From Christiangramia portivictoriae DSM 23547 (GTDB lineage Bacteria > Bacteroidota > Bacteroidia > Flavobacteriales > Flavobacteriaceae), in the NCBI RefSeq assembly GCF_000423045.1, contig NZ_AUHF01000001.1:930001-994000 (forward strand): DNA of 64,000 nt, in the 5' to 3' direction. A program made the position numbers and the translations under genes. Each line of letters opens with the position of its first letter. Positions within the stretch are counted from its first letter, which is position 1. Shown in pieces: positions 26,160 through 34,571 of the stretch. Below the pieces are notes generated by a model. It was not told where the DNA came from, made no database searches, and saw nothing but the letters and a program-made list of their open reading frames with translations.

Positions 26160-27560
26160 ATGAATAAAAAGTTACCATTTCTCATTCTGCTTCTTATCCC
26201 CTTGTTCACCCTGGCTCAGGAATTAAGGATCGCCAAAGGTAATGTGACAAAGGGTATCAATATTCCCGGATCCCAGGGAGATACTTTTTCAATTTACACG
26301 CCCTCTCAATATTCTCAAGATAAAAAATGGCCGGTCATTTTTATTTTTGATCCAAAAGGAAGAGCGACCAGTACGGCAAATCTCTTTCGCCCGGCTGCGG
26401 AGGATCAGGGATATATACTTGCAGCCCTGGAACTTGATCTCAAATCGAAATCTTTGGATAGTGTCATCAATACTTCTGTATCTATGATGAACGTGGTGAC
26501 TGGTACCTTTGGGATAGATCCACAGCAAATATATTTCGCAGGAATGGCAGAAGGAGCACAGATAGCATCAGCGCTTACGCTTATGAATAAGAACATGGCT
26601 GGAATTCTTGCTATTAATAACTCGTTTGTAAATCCAAAATTTGTAAACAACCAGGAGCCTTATATGTTTATAGGTATAGGAGGGAGCCAGGATTATATGG
26701 TTTACGAAATGGAAAATTACCTCAAGTTCTATGATAAAAGGGATTTCCCCACAGAGATCTATTACTTTGAAGGGAAGGAGAACGACTGGCCATCAAGTTC
26801 AGTCATTTATAATGCTGTTTCGGGTTTTACACTACAAGCCATAAAGGATGGATCCAGGCCGGCAGACAACGAACTGGTTGTAAAATTATATAAGCATGAA
26901 CTGGACTACGTGGAAAGCCTGAGGCGTACAAGAAATTACTACGCTGCGTATGAGAACCTGGAGAGAATGGAAGAGAAGTACGCGCAGTTTGGATATGAAG
27001 TGGAGGTAGAGGATCGTATGAAAGATGTTAAGCGCACCAAAGGTTACTCAGCGCAGAAAAGAGATTTCAAACAGGCGGTTTCCTATGAGCGTGAACAACA
27101 GGCGGAGTATGAATACCTGTTGACTTCAGATGTGATGACGCAAAACTTCCAGAATATCGGCTGGTGGGCTTACCAGATGGATGGTCTGGAAAAACTGCAG
27201 AATAGTGGTGAAAAAGCAAAAGTGGATATGGCCTATAGACTGGAAGGCTATCTGGACTTTCTTTCCAGGCGCCAGTTTGACGATATTATGAAATCAAATG
27301 CCGGGATAAATGCTAAGATCTTTATTAGTGTTTTAAGAACAGCCATCAATAAGCAGGACCCAGAGGCATACTTTAAAATCATATCACTGGCATCTTTAGA
27401 TGGTGATCCTGAAACTGCACTCTTATATCTTGAAGATCTTCTGAAGACTGGTTACGATGATTACGAAAAACTTTATTCGATTGACGGAACGCTGGATTTA
27501 AAGTTTTCTGAAGAATACAATGCGATCATTCAGAAATATCTAAATAAATCAAAATACTAG
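26160..27560 (+). CDS. Secreted alpha/beta-hydrolase-like protein lacking the nucleophile serine
   Basis: A 466-residue protein from ATG 26160, chosen because a TATATTTA box lies at 26135-26142. A signal peptide ending in TLAQ precedes an esterase/PHB-depolymerase-like domain (WPVIFIFDPKGRA, then IDPQQIYFAGMAEGAQIAS). The nucleophile elbow GxSxG reads GMAEG at residues 128-132, so the serine is replaced by alanine. The C-terminal 240 residues look helical, with a possible TPR-like TALLYLEDLLKTGYDDYEKLY segment. It may bind a substrate without hydrolysing it. No neighbour explains its role. Confidence 0.75.
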   Translation: MNKKLPFLILLLIPLFTLAQELRIAKGNVTKGINIPGSQGDTFSIYTPSQYSQDKKWPVIFIFDPKGRATSTANLFRPAAEDQGYILAALELDLKSKSLDSVINTSVSMMNVVTGTFGIDPQQIYFAGMAEGAQIASALTLMNKNMAGILAINNSFVNPKFVNNQEPYMFIGIGGSQDYMVYEMENYLKFYDKRDFPTEIYYFEGKENDWPSSSVIYNAVSGFTLQAIKDGSRPADNELVVKLYKHELDYVESLRRTRNYYAAYENLERMEEKYAQFGYEVEVEDRMKDVKRTKGYSAQKRDFKQAVSYEREQQAEYEYLLTSDVMTQNFQNIGWWAYQMDGLEKLQNSGEKAKVDMAYRLEGYLDFLSRRQFDDIMKSNAGINAKIFISVLRTAINKQDPEAYFKIISLASLDGDPETALLYLEDLLKTGYDDYEKLYSIDGTLDLKFSEEYNAIIQKYLNKSKY

Positions 27561-28762
27561 GTTGTCTCTTTGATTAGAAATTTCTTCAGAAGCAACAGTA
27601 AAAGGATGCACACTATGGTGAGCGCCATCATAGTGTGCCAGGTAAAATCATAGCCGAAATTATCTATGAGTTGCATTCCAGAGTTATGCCCAAAAATATG
27701 GCTTACGGAAAAGGCGATACTGTAAAGTGCCATGTAACTCCCGCGTTTCTTGCCCTGAGACCTTACAAGAGCGAACGAGTTAGAAAATGGGAAGGCGATC
27801 ATTTCTCCAATGGTTAAAAGAAACATTCCAACTATTAAAATTCCAATCCAACCGGTTAGATTCAGGACCAGGAAACTTAGTGCGGTAAGGATGGCGCCGA
27901 TAATTACGTAATTAAGCGATCCCAGATTTTTGTTCTCCAGGTATTTGATCAGCGGCATTTCAAATAGAAATATGATCAAACCATTCAGTCCCAGGAGAAG
28001 TCCGATTTCAAGTTCATTCATGAAATGCACTTCAGAATAATACAGGGGAACCGTTGAAAAGTACTGAATGAAAACCAGTCCAAACAACATAAGCGCTGCA
28101 ATAAAGATCCAGTATAGTTTATCCTGGTAAGCAGAGGTATTATTCGTGATTTCTTCTTCAGGTTCTTCGACAGCACGTTTTGGATGAAGTAATTTCAGTA
28201 ATAGCATCCCCGCGAAGAGGCAGGTTATTCCATCTACCCAAAACAATCCACTGTAACCAGCAGTCGCAATAATGATCCCTCCCAGGGCTGGACCTGCGGA
28301 AAAGCCCAGATTTATCGCCAGTCTTATCAGGGTTAAGGATCTGGTTCTGTTCTGAGGTTTGCTGTAAGCGCTTATGGCTACGAATACTGCGGGTCTGAAG
28401 ATATCTGCTATAGACATGACCAGGAATATCCCCAGGCAGAAGGTCCAGAAACCTTGAGGAAACTGAAGCAAAACGAATAATACAGAACTGCCAATTAAAC
28501 TGCCAGCCATGGTCTTGTAATGACCCAGAACATCTGTAAGCCTGCCGCCAAGAAATGAACCGGTTACAGATCCCAATCCAAAGAAAGTCAATATCCAGCC
28601 CACCTGCTCGAAACTAAATCCCTGACTTTTGGTAAGATAAAGCGACAGAAACGGGATGACCATGGTACCAGCTCTATTGATGAGAGTGATCAATGCCAGT
28701 AGCCAGATCTCTTTCCTTAGTCCGGAGAATGAATCGATATAGGATCTAAATAACTTTTTCAT
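27557..28762 (-). CDS. MFS transporter
   Basis: A 401-residue, twelve-helix major facilitator from ATG 28762. The longer start at 28777 is disfavoured, since it overlaps a TAATTTTG -7 box at 28775-28782 read on the minus strand. Signature features are GSFLGGRLTDVLGHYKTM in loop 2-3 (about residues 58-75) and the RTRSLTLIRLAINLGFSAGPALGG region. It resembles drug/sugar efflux members, but the substrate cannot be told. It overlaps the end of the hydrolase-like gene by 4 bases and is convergent with it. Confidence 0.88.
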   Translation of the reverse strand: MKKLFRSYIDSFSGLRKEIWLLALITLINRAGTMVIPFLSLYLTKSQGFSFEQVGWILTFFGLGSVTGSFLGGRLTDVLGHYKTMAGSLIGSSVLFVLLQFPQGFWTFCLGIFLVMSIADIFRPAVFVAISAYSKPQNRTRSLTLIRLAINLGFSAGPALGGIIIATAGYSGLFWVDGITCLFAGMLLLKLLHPKRAVEEPEEEITNNTSAYQDKLYWIFIAALMLFGLVFIQYFSTVPLYYSEVHFMNELEIGLLLGLNGLIIFLFEMPLIKYLENKNLGSLNYVIIGAILTALSFLVLNLTGWIGILIVGMFLLTIGEMIAFPFSNSFALVRSQGKKRGSYMALYSIAFSVSHIFGHNSGMQLIDNFGYDFTWHTMMALTIVCILLLLLLKKFLIKETT

Positions 28763-28774
28763 GTCGTTCAGTCT

Positions 28775-28782
28775 CAAAATTA
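28775..28782 (-). promoter_or_regulatory. Candidate -7 box before the MFS gene
   Basis: On the minus strand this reads TAATTTTG, fitting TAnnTTTG, 13 bases from ATG 28762. Confidence 0.5.
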
Positions 28783-28832
28783 GTTCAAATTTTCTGGGAG
28801 ATATTGATTATTTTGGGAATTAAATATATCAC

Positions 28833-29447
28833 ATGTCTTCTAGTCCTAATTGTATTTTGATCCTGTTTTTTATGGTAACGGCTATGGTGCGAGCTCAGGT
28901 TCAGGACGCTGTGCAGGCTTCTAAAGCCTATAGAGCTCAATTAAATGAAGATTTCAGAGATCCTGATGAATCCCCTTTAGAAAGTAAAGATCTGGAGAAT
29001 TTTGAGAGCCTGGATTTTTTCGATATTGATCCTGATTATATCGTGCAGGCAACGTTTGTTCGAACTCCTTCAGAATCGCCTTTTGAAATGCCTACAAGCA
29101 CTTCCAGAACTGCAACCTATGTGAAATATGGCGAGCTTTATTTTAAACTGAAGGGAAAGGAATTGATGTTGAATCTCTATCAAAATCAGAGTTTAAGAAC
29201 AGATCCTGAATATTTCGATTATTTATTCCTGCCCTTTACAGATCAGACTAACGGAGTTTCGACCTACGATGGGGGAAGATATATAGACTTCAGTATCCCT
29301 GATAGTAATTCAGTAATAATAGATTTCAACAGGGCTTATAATCCCTACTGTGCATACAGCGGCCAGTATTCCTGTCCCGTTCCTCCTGAAGAGAATCATC
29401 TTGAAACAGCAATACTGGCCGGTGCGAAAAAATTCCTTAAGTCTTAA
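28833..29447 (+). CDS. DUF1684 family secreted protein
   Basis: A 204-residue protein with a signal peptide (cleavage likely after VRAQ). The mature part shows DUF1684 landmarks: SPLESKDLENFESLDFFDIDP, KYGELYFKLKGKELMLNLYQ, the LFLPFTDQTNGVSTYDGGRYIDF block and FNRAYNPYCAYSGQYSCPVPPEENHL near the end. The family is widespread, its function is unknown, and two Cys in the YNPYC/YSC region may form a disulfide. Its end overlaps the convergent porin by 4 bases. Confidence 0.88.
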   Translation: MSSSPNCILILFFMVTAMVRAQVQDAVQASKAYRAQLNEDFRDPDESPLESKDLENFESLDFFDIDPDYIVQATFVRTPSESPFEMPTSTSRTATYVKYGELYFKLKGKELMLNLYQNQSLRTDPEYFDYLFLPFTDQTNGVSTYDGGRYIDFSIPDSNSVIIDFNRAYNPYCAYSGQYSCPVPPEENHLETAILAGAKKFLKS

Positions 29448-30544
29448 AAGGCATAGATGGCAGCCACCAGAAAGGAAGCCAGCTCGCTATTGGGTTGCAG
29501 GTCGCGATCCAGAAACGCCGGAAAATCATCGGAAACGCTATCAAGACGCAATTCAGGTTTAATGATCAGGCCGCCGGTCTGGTAACTTCCTGTAAGTGTA
29601 AATGCCGTAATACTGGTATCTGCACCGTAGACGATACCTCCGTCCTCCAGTTCTTTAAAATATTCAGCTCTAAGGCCCAGACCAAAATTGTCTGAAAGTG
29701 AAAGTTGAGGATAGATCGCAGCTCCATAAAAACCTGTACCATCTGTATCCTGATAAGTAGTATTCAGTCCAAGATAAAAACTGTCGGTAAGATCCCAGCC
29801 TGTGGTTAGATCTATTTGAAACAGGCTGTCATCTGAGAGTGACTGCTCACCATAGAGAAGATTCAGAAAGGCACTTCCACCATCCGTGCTGTAGCCTAAC
29901 TGTCCGCCGAAACTATACTTGCCAATTGGATTAAATTCAGTATAGTCTGTGGGATTCATAATAGCCAGCATTCCAGTCCACTGGTCGTCGAAGCTAAAGT
30001 CAGCTTTAATACCTGTATGAGAAAAAGGACCATAGGAAAACATGTAGGAAGTTGAATAATTGAAATTCGCCACCGGGGATATTACCTCATACCCCAGAAA
30101 GGTATTCCAGTTTCCAAGGGTGAACTTCAGGGCATCGTTTACTTTATAGTAGGCGTATAGCTGATTGACAATCTGGGCTGAACCCTGGGAGAGAAATACG
30201 GCATCTTCCCCTCTGGGACCAAAAACCAGATCTGCTACAAAACCAACCTTGTCATCTTCGTAGCCAAGAATCACATTGGCCATTCCAATAGCAAAGCCAG
30301 GATCATTGGCAAAGGAAGTAGCAGGAGCTGCAGGGTCTACAGTCACGGCATCACCACCTACGATTTCTTCAGATTGGTTAAGACCATTAAAATTTGTTCG
30401 AAAGTACGCATCAACGCTTCCGCTAATACTGAATCTTGAGTTTTCTTCGGCTTCCTCTTCCTGCGCCTGCGAGGCAAATGAGAAGAATAACAGGCATGGT
30501 ACAACGGAGAATTTTATTAATTTTGAAAATGTAATTGCATTCAT
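29444..30544 (-). CDS. Outer-membrane porin (beta-barrel, bbp2-like)
   Basis: A 366-residue protein with a signal peptide ending FASQAQ, an acidic linker, and a long run of alternating amphipathic strands with many aromatic residues, ending in LVAAIYAF, a typical terminal beta-barrel strand with C-terminal Phe. It matches the putative porin-2 type of Bacteroidota. It is downstream of amt and PII on the same strand, so it may be the outer-membrane entry for ammonium or another nitrogen source; that link is inference. Confidence 0.8.
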   Translation of the reverse strand: MNAITFSKLIKFSVVPCLLFFSFASQAQEEEAEENSRFSISGSVDAYFRTNFNGLNQSEEIVGGDAVTVDPAAPATSFANDPGFAIGMANVILGYEDDKVGFVADLVFGPRGEDAVFLSQGSAQIVNQLYAYYKVNDALKFTLGNWNTFLGYEVISPVANFNYSTSYMFSYGPFSHTGIKADFSFDDQWTGMLAIMNPTDYTEFNPIGKYSFGGQLGYSTDGGSAFLNLLYGEQSLSDDSLFQIDLTTGWDLTDSFYLGLNTTYQDTDGTGFYGAAIYPQLSLSDNFGLGLRAEYFKELEDGGIVYGADTSITAFTLTGSYQTGGLIIKPELRLDSVSDDFPAFLDRDLQPNSELASFLVAAIYAF

Positions 30545-30667
30545 GATTTTAAGAATTAGAACATTGTTAGTGTATTCGTTTAGCGACGGTTTAGCTTAAT
30601 GTATTTTTAAAGTTCAGCAATTATATAGCGGAGCGTTTGGAGGAACGCTCCGTTTCTATTTTTACTG

Positions 30668-31894
30668 CTATTTTTGATTTAATCCGAAATCTGGATAAGC
30701 ATCCATTCCGTGCTCGTGGATATCCAGTCCTTCAGTTTCTTCTTTTGCTGAAACTCTTAGTCCCAGAGTAAGCTTCAGAACATAGAATATGATGAATGAG
30801 GTTACGATACAAAAAACTGCGTACGCTCCAACACCAATAAGCTGGGTGATGAACTGATCTATTCCTGCCATATTTCCGAAGATACCAACGGCAAGGGTTC
30901 CCCATATTCCGCAGATCAAATGAACTGCAACGGCACCTACCGGATCGTCCAATTTCAGTTTATCGATAAGCGCTACTCCCAGAACAATGATGACACCTGC
31001 AATGGCACCAATTAGAATGGCGTCTGTAGGAGACATCTGGTCTGCACCGGCGGTGATTCCTACCAGTCCGCCCAGGATTCCATTTAAAAACATTGTTATA
31101 TCGTAATTCTTGTAGAGAATGCTCGAAAATATAAAGGATGCTACACCGCCTGCTGCTGCTGCCAGACAGGTAGTAACCAGTGTAAGTGAGGTGAGTTCAG
31201 GATCTGCAGAAAGGACCGAGCCTCCATTGAAGCCAAACCAACCTAACCACAAGATCAATACTCCAGCCGTGGCAAAGGGCATGGAATGACCTGGAAATGC
31301 TCCAATTTTGCCATCCTTGAATTTGCCAATTCTTGCTCCTAAAAGGTAGATCGCTACCAGGGCTGCCCAACCACCCACAGAGTGTACCAGCGTTGAACCA
31401 GCGAAATCATAGAATCCCATTTCATCAAGGAATCCTCCGCCCCATTTCCAGGATCCGGCTATAGGATAAACGATTCCAACATAAAGAATGACGAAGATCA
31501 TAAAGCTATTTAGTTTAATCCTTTCGGCAACCGCACCAGACACGATCGTCGCTGCCGTAGCTGCAAACATCCCCTGGAATAGAAAATCTGTCCAGTAGGT
31601 ATAGCCTTCATTGTACGCCAGGTCAAGACTGCCATCTGTAAGTGGGCTATCCAGTCCAAAGCCAGCGAAACCAAAATATCCATTGAATTCTCCGGGATAC
31701 ATTAAGTTAAACCCTAGCAGGCAGTACAGAAGCAAGCCTACAGTAATAATAAAAAGGTTCTTAAATAGTATGTTGATCGTATTTTTTTGCCGGGTTAGGC
31801 CAATCTCTAGAAGAGCGAAGCCCATGTGCATAAAGAAAACGAGTGCCGTACAGATCATCATCCATACGTTATTGATAGTTAATATTCCTTCCAT
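30668..31894 (-). CDS. amt: Ammonium transporter (Amt family)
   Basis: A 408-residue, eleven-helix ammonium channel/transporter. The twin-histidine pore positions appear in TLVHSVGGWAALV and AVAVHLICGIWGTLAVG, and AFPGHSMPFATAGVLILWLGWFGFNGGS (about residues 199-226) carries the conserved Amt signature. It starts 26 bases after the PII gene, the classic glnK-amtB pairing in which PII blocks the channel when nitrogen is plentiful. The porin follows downstream. Confidence 0.95.
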   Translation of the reverse strand: MEGILTINNVWMMICTALVFFMHMGFALLEIGLTRQKNTINILFKNLFIITVGLLLYCLLGFNLMYPGEFNGYFGFAGFGLDSPLTDGSLDLAYNEGYTYWTDFLFQGMFAATAATIVSGAVAERIKLNSFMIFVILYVGIVYPIAGSWKWGGGFLDEMGFYDFAGSTLVHSVGGWAALVAIYLLGARIGKFKDGKIGAFPGHSMPFATAGVLILWLGWFGFNGGSVLSADPELTSLTLVTTCLAAAAGGVASFIFSSILYKNYDITMFLNGILGGLVGITAGADQMSPTDAILIGAIAGVIIVLGVALIDKLKLDDPVGAVAVHLICGIWGTLAVGIFGNMAGIDQFITQLIGVGAYAVFCIVTSFIIFYVLKLTLGLRVSAKEETEGLDIHEHGMDAYPDFGLNQK

Positions 31895-31920
31895 AATAAG
31901 TTACTGTTGAAATTGTAGTT

Positions 31921-32259
31921 TTACTTGAGTGATTCTGAACCTTTTTCTTTGGTTCTTATGCGGTAGGCTTCGTCTATTGTTGAGACGAAAATTTTTCCAT
32001 CTCCTACATTGCCGGTATAGGCAGCTTCCATTAATGTTTCAATGGTTTTGTCCATAAAACTGTCTGTAACCACGATTGAAAGGTATCTACGTTGAATATC
32101 TGCAGTACTGTATGATACACCTCGATAGACGTGACCTACCTTTTCATTACCAACACCGGTAACATCCCAGTAGCTAAAAAATGTGACTCCAATTGAGTGC
32201 AGGGCTGCTTTTGTCTTGTCAAATTCAGACTTGCGAATAATCGCTTCAATTTTTTTCAT
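31921..32259 (-). CDS. glnB: PII nitrogen regulatory protein
   Basis: A 112-residue PII trimer subunit. The fold is clear (MKKIEAIIRKSEFDKTKAAL, TGNVGDGKIFVSTIDEAYRIRT). The T loop reads TGVGNEKVGHVYRGVSY: it keeps the modifiable Tyr at the position of E. coli Tyr51, but is one residue shorter and has no Gln at the position of Gln39, which contacts Mg-ATP and 2-oxoglutarate in studied proteins. It is the first gene of the PII-amt-porin group; a TAACTTTA box lies upstream on the minus strand at 32281-32288. Confidence 0.93.
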   Translation of the reverse strand: MKKIEAIIRKSEFDKTKAALHSIGVTFFSYWDVTGVGNEKVGHVYRGVSYSTADIQRRYLSIVVTDSFMDKTIETLMEAAYTGNVGDGKIFVSTIDEAYRIRTKEKGSESLK

Positions 32260-32343
32260 AAATATTGATTAAGAGAAGGTTAAAGTTATTAAAAACTTTC
32301 ACAGCCCCTTCAAAAAGATGGGTATCGTAGTAACTTTTACGAT

Positions 32344-32379
32344 ATAAATAAAAAACACCCCTATAAATTTAGGGGTGTT
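32344..32379 (-). terminator. Terminator after crcB
   Basis: The stem AACACCCCTA/TAGGGGTGTT (32354-32363 with 32370-32379) is followed on the minus strand by TTTTTTATTT. It closes the leftward SRPBCC-crcB transcript before the PII gene. Confidence 0.85.
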
Positions 32380-32424
32380 CAAATATGAAGTTTAAATTTG
32401 AAGTTTATATATTAAGCCTACTGC

Positions 32425-32796
32425 TTAAAACTGTCTTGAAAGTAAAATTCCGAGGAATACAGAAATAATTCCGAGGGCAATACTACCCAGAAAGTAAACG
32501 GAGAAAGAAATATAATCACCAGATTTGATGAGGTTGAAATTTTCGAAAGAAAAGCTGCTAAAAGTGGTGAAACCACCACAAAAGCCAACGGCTAAGAGGA
32601 AATACAATGGGTGATCAAGCATATTCTGTTTTATAAGCCAGCCAAGTGCAAGGCCTAGAATGAAACTACCCAGAACATTTACTACTAAAGTTCCCTGGGG
32701 AATAGTCGCGCTATCATTTAGATACTTGCTTATCAAATATCGCAGACTGGATCCTAAACCTCCTCCAAGAAAAACGAGTAGTAAATTTTTAATCAT
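32425..32796 (-). CDS. crcB: Fluoride ion channel CrcB/Fluc
   Basis: A 123-residue, four-helix membrane protein. It shows the Fluc signatures GGGLGSSLRYLI, VVNVLGSFILG with the pore Asn, and GFCGGFTTFSSFSFE with the phenylalanine-box residues. It dimerises to export fluoride. Its first 8 bases overlap the end of the SRPBCC gene. I found no fluoride riboswitch motif upstream of the transcript. Confidence 0.94.
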   Translation of the reverse strand: MIKNLLLVFLGGGLGSSLRYLISKYLNDSATIPQGTLVVNVLGSFILGLALGWLIKQNMLDHPLYFLLAVGFCGGFTTFSSFSFENFNLIKSGDYISFSVYFLGSIALGIISVFLGILLSRQF

Positions 32797-33844
32797 CTAA
32801 GGTCGGTTCTTTTTCTCCGAGTGGAATGTACAAGTGCGTGATCCATTCAGCCGGGTTGGCATTGTCCTTAGGTCCGGTTACATGAACCTGGAAGAACTCT
32901 GCGTCCTCCGCAATCACCAGGTTATTCTCCTGAATATACTGGTAAGCCTCGTTCCAGGCTTCCTGTAAATATTCGTAATCACCTTTGAGGGTGGTTTTCA
33001 GGGTTTTTTGGTTCGGCATAAAACCGTTCAGTACTTGACTATCCTGAGGTGTGATGACTTCGCTTGGGGTAAAGAACGCTGCAGAATAAATAGCAGTTCC
33101 CCGATCTTCGTTTCTTTCATTGAAGAGAATAAATGGTTTGCCAGTAATCTCAATATTGTTGGAATTCATAAAGTTTCCTACATCATTGGTCATGGCATTC
33201 ATTTTATCTGGAATCTGCGAAAGCCTGCTGGCCGTGGTGATATATAGGTAATAGCCTCCGCCATGTTGCGTTATACCATCAACGTTTATGGTATAGCTTT
33301 CTATCTCTTTTCTAACCTGCTCCTCAAGATTATCCAGTCCCTGTTTGAACAACGGCTGTAGTCGCTGAGTCATACTTTCGTCTTCGAAAAGGAAGGCAGC
33401 CTTTTCAAGAAAGGTTTGATCCCCTTTAAGAGTCCAGGTCGTTAAAATACTGTCATTTTGCTTTTCGAAAGACCAAAAAATATCACTGGTGCTTTCTCCA
33501 AAGATGGTTTTAAATGTCACCTGGTGCTCGATCGTACCATGAGGATTGGCTTTGGTGGTTACAAGCGAACCATCACCCATTTCCTCACTACTCCAGTCAT
33601 AATTTGCACCCTCACCAACAGTTTTGTCACCGTAGTTAATAATCATGTCATTGGCACCATTTGACCATGGTTCCCACTCTTTCCAGGTAGTAAGATCATT
33701 AACCTCATCAAACAGAACTTCCTGCGGAGCTGCGATCATACGTTGTTCCTGAACCTGGTAACTTCCATCTTTAGTAGCGATATAGATTGATGCACCAATA
33801 AAGATGATTAGTAATAGGAAAAACAGGTATTTAATAATTTTCAT
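32789..33844 (-). CDS. SRPBCC plus GyrI-like effector-binding domain protein
   Basis: A 351-residue protein with one N-terminal membrane helix, then a START/SRPBCC domain (QEVLFDEVNDLTTWKEWEPWSNG, about residues 41-63) and a C-terminal GyrI-like effector-binding domain (about 190-345). This two-domain layout is common in Bacteroidota proteins called polyketide cyclase or SRPBCC family. It probably binds a small hydrophobic molecule at the membrane. It overlaps crcB by 8 bases, so the two are translationally coupled, without an obvious functional link. Confidence 0.8.
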   Translation of the reverse strand: MKIIKYLFFLLLIIFIGASIYIATKDGSYQVQEQRMIAAPQEVLFDEVNDLTTWKEWEPWSNGANDMIINYGDKTVGEGANYDWSSEEMGDGSLVTTKANPHGTIEHQVTFKTIFGESTSDIFWSFEKQNDSILTTWTLKGDQTFLEKAAFLFEDESMTQRLQPLFKQGLDNLEEQVRKEIESYTINVDGITQHGGGYYLYITTASRLSQIPDKMNAMTNDVGNFMNSNNIEITGKPFILFNERNEDRGTAIYSAAFFTPSEVITPQDSQVLNGFMPNQKTLKTTLKGDYEYLQEAWNEAYQYIQENNLVIAEDAEFFQVHVTGPKDNANPAEWITHLYIPLGEKEPTLDD

Positions 33845-33897
33845 GATGGTAAGGATTATCGGGGACCAATATAATTATTTTAAAACGCTTTCTGGAA

Positions 33898-34086
33898 TCA
33901 ATGATTCAGCTGCGTCTTGATAATGAAAAGAATAACAATAAAAGCAATAAATGCAAGTAGAACCAGCAGGCTTCCTTTATAATATTTCTTGTGGAGCTTG
34001 AGGTCTTTTCGGTAACTAATGATCATCACAATGATAAATGCTACCACAAAAAAGGCAGCGAATATAAGTTGTCCGGTAGAAAACAT
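33898..34086 (-). CDS. Small two-helix membrane protein, 62 residues
   Basis: The protein has two hydrophobic helices (about residues 6-24 and 38-57) separated by a basic loop RKDLKLHKKYYKG. I recall close homologues throughout Flavobacteriia, all of unknown function. A perfect TAACTTTG -7 box on the minus strand (34103-34110) lies 16 bases before its ATG. Confidence 0.75.
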   Translation of the reverse strand: MFSTGQLIFAAFFVVAFIIVMIISYRKDLKLHKKYYKGSLLVLLAFIAFIVILFIIKTQLNH

Positions 34087-34102
34087 TTATTTAATTTTTC
34101 AG

Positions 34103-34110
34103 CAAAGTTA
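34103..34110 (-). promoter_or_regulatory. Candidate -7 box before the 62-residue membrane protein
   Basis: Read on the minus strand the box is TAACTTTG, an exact TAnnTTTG match. Confidence 0.6.
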
Positions 34111-34132
34111 ATCTTTTTAAATATTTCTAGTC

Positions 34133-34519
34133 ATGAAGAAAGCTATTGCCTCGGTGCAGGAGTTTCATACTGCCTTTGGTCTGGGTGTTAATCAAAAGCC
34201 GAAGGCTAATCTTGGAAATGCTAAGAACCTTCTGCGATATCATTTAATGCAGGAAGAGAATGAAGAATATCTGGAGGCTGCCAACAAGGGAGATCTGGTG
34301 GAGGTGGCAGACGCACTGGGAGATATGCTCTATGTGCTTTGCGGTACCATTCTCGAACATGGCCTTCAGCACAAAATTGAGGAAGTATTTGAAGAGATAC
34401 AGCGAAGCAATATGAGCAAACTAAACGAATTTGGAAAACCAGTCTACAGAGAAGATGGTAAAGTCCTGAAGGGTGACAATTATTTCAAACCTGAGCTTGG
34501 CAAAATCCTGGGAAAATAA
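34133..34519 (+). CDS. MazG-like nucleoside triphosphate pyrophosphohydrolase
   Basis: A 128-residue all-alpha NTP-PPase. The metal-binding pattern EExxE and ExxDxxxD appears as MQEENEEYLEAANKGDLVEV followed by ADALGDMLYVL, about residues 38-68. The remaining sequence (FEEIQRSNMSKLNEFGKPVYREDGK) fits the MazG/HisE-like group used for nucleotide clean-up. It is divergent from the small membrane protein and convergent with ilvE. Confidence 0.85.
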   Translation: MKKAIASVQEFHTAFGLGVNQKPKANLGNAKNLLRYHLMQEENEEYLEAANKGDLVEVADALGDMLYVLCGTILEHGLQHKIEEVFEEIQRSNMSKLNEFGKPVYREDGKVLKGDNYFKPELGKILGK

Positions 34520-34545
34520 AAATCCCGGAAGAGAGCTTCCGGGAT
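34515..34545 (-). terminator. Terminator shared by ilvE and the MazG-like gene
   Basis: ATCCCGGAAG (34522-34531) pairs with CTTCCGGGAT (34536-34545). On the minus strand it is followed by TTTTTATTTT, so it serves ilvE best; on the plus strand the T run is poor. Confidence 0.8.
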
Positions 34546-34571
34546 CTATTATCGTACGGGTAAAATAAATG

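Noticed and set aside
33845-33897. Fluoride riboswitch before the SRPBCC-crcB transcript
   Set aside because: The gap is only about 50 bases and does not show the riboswitch pseudoknot sequences.
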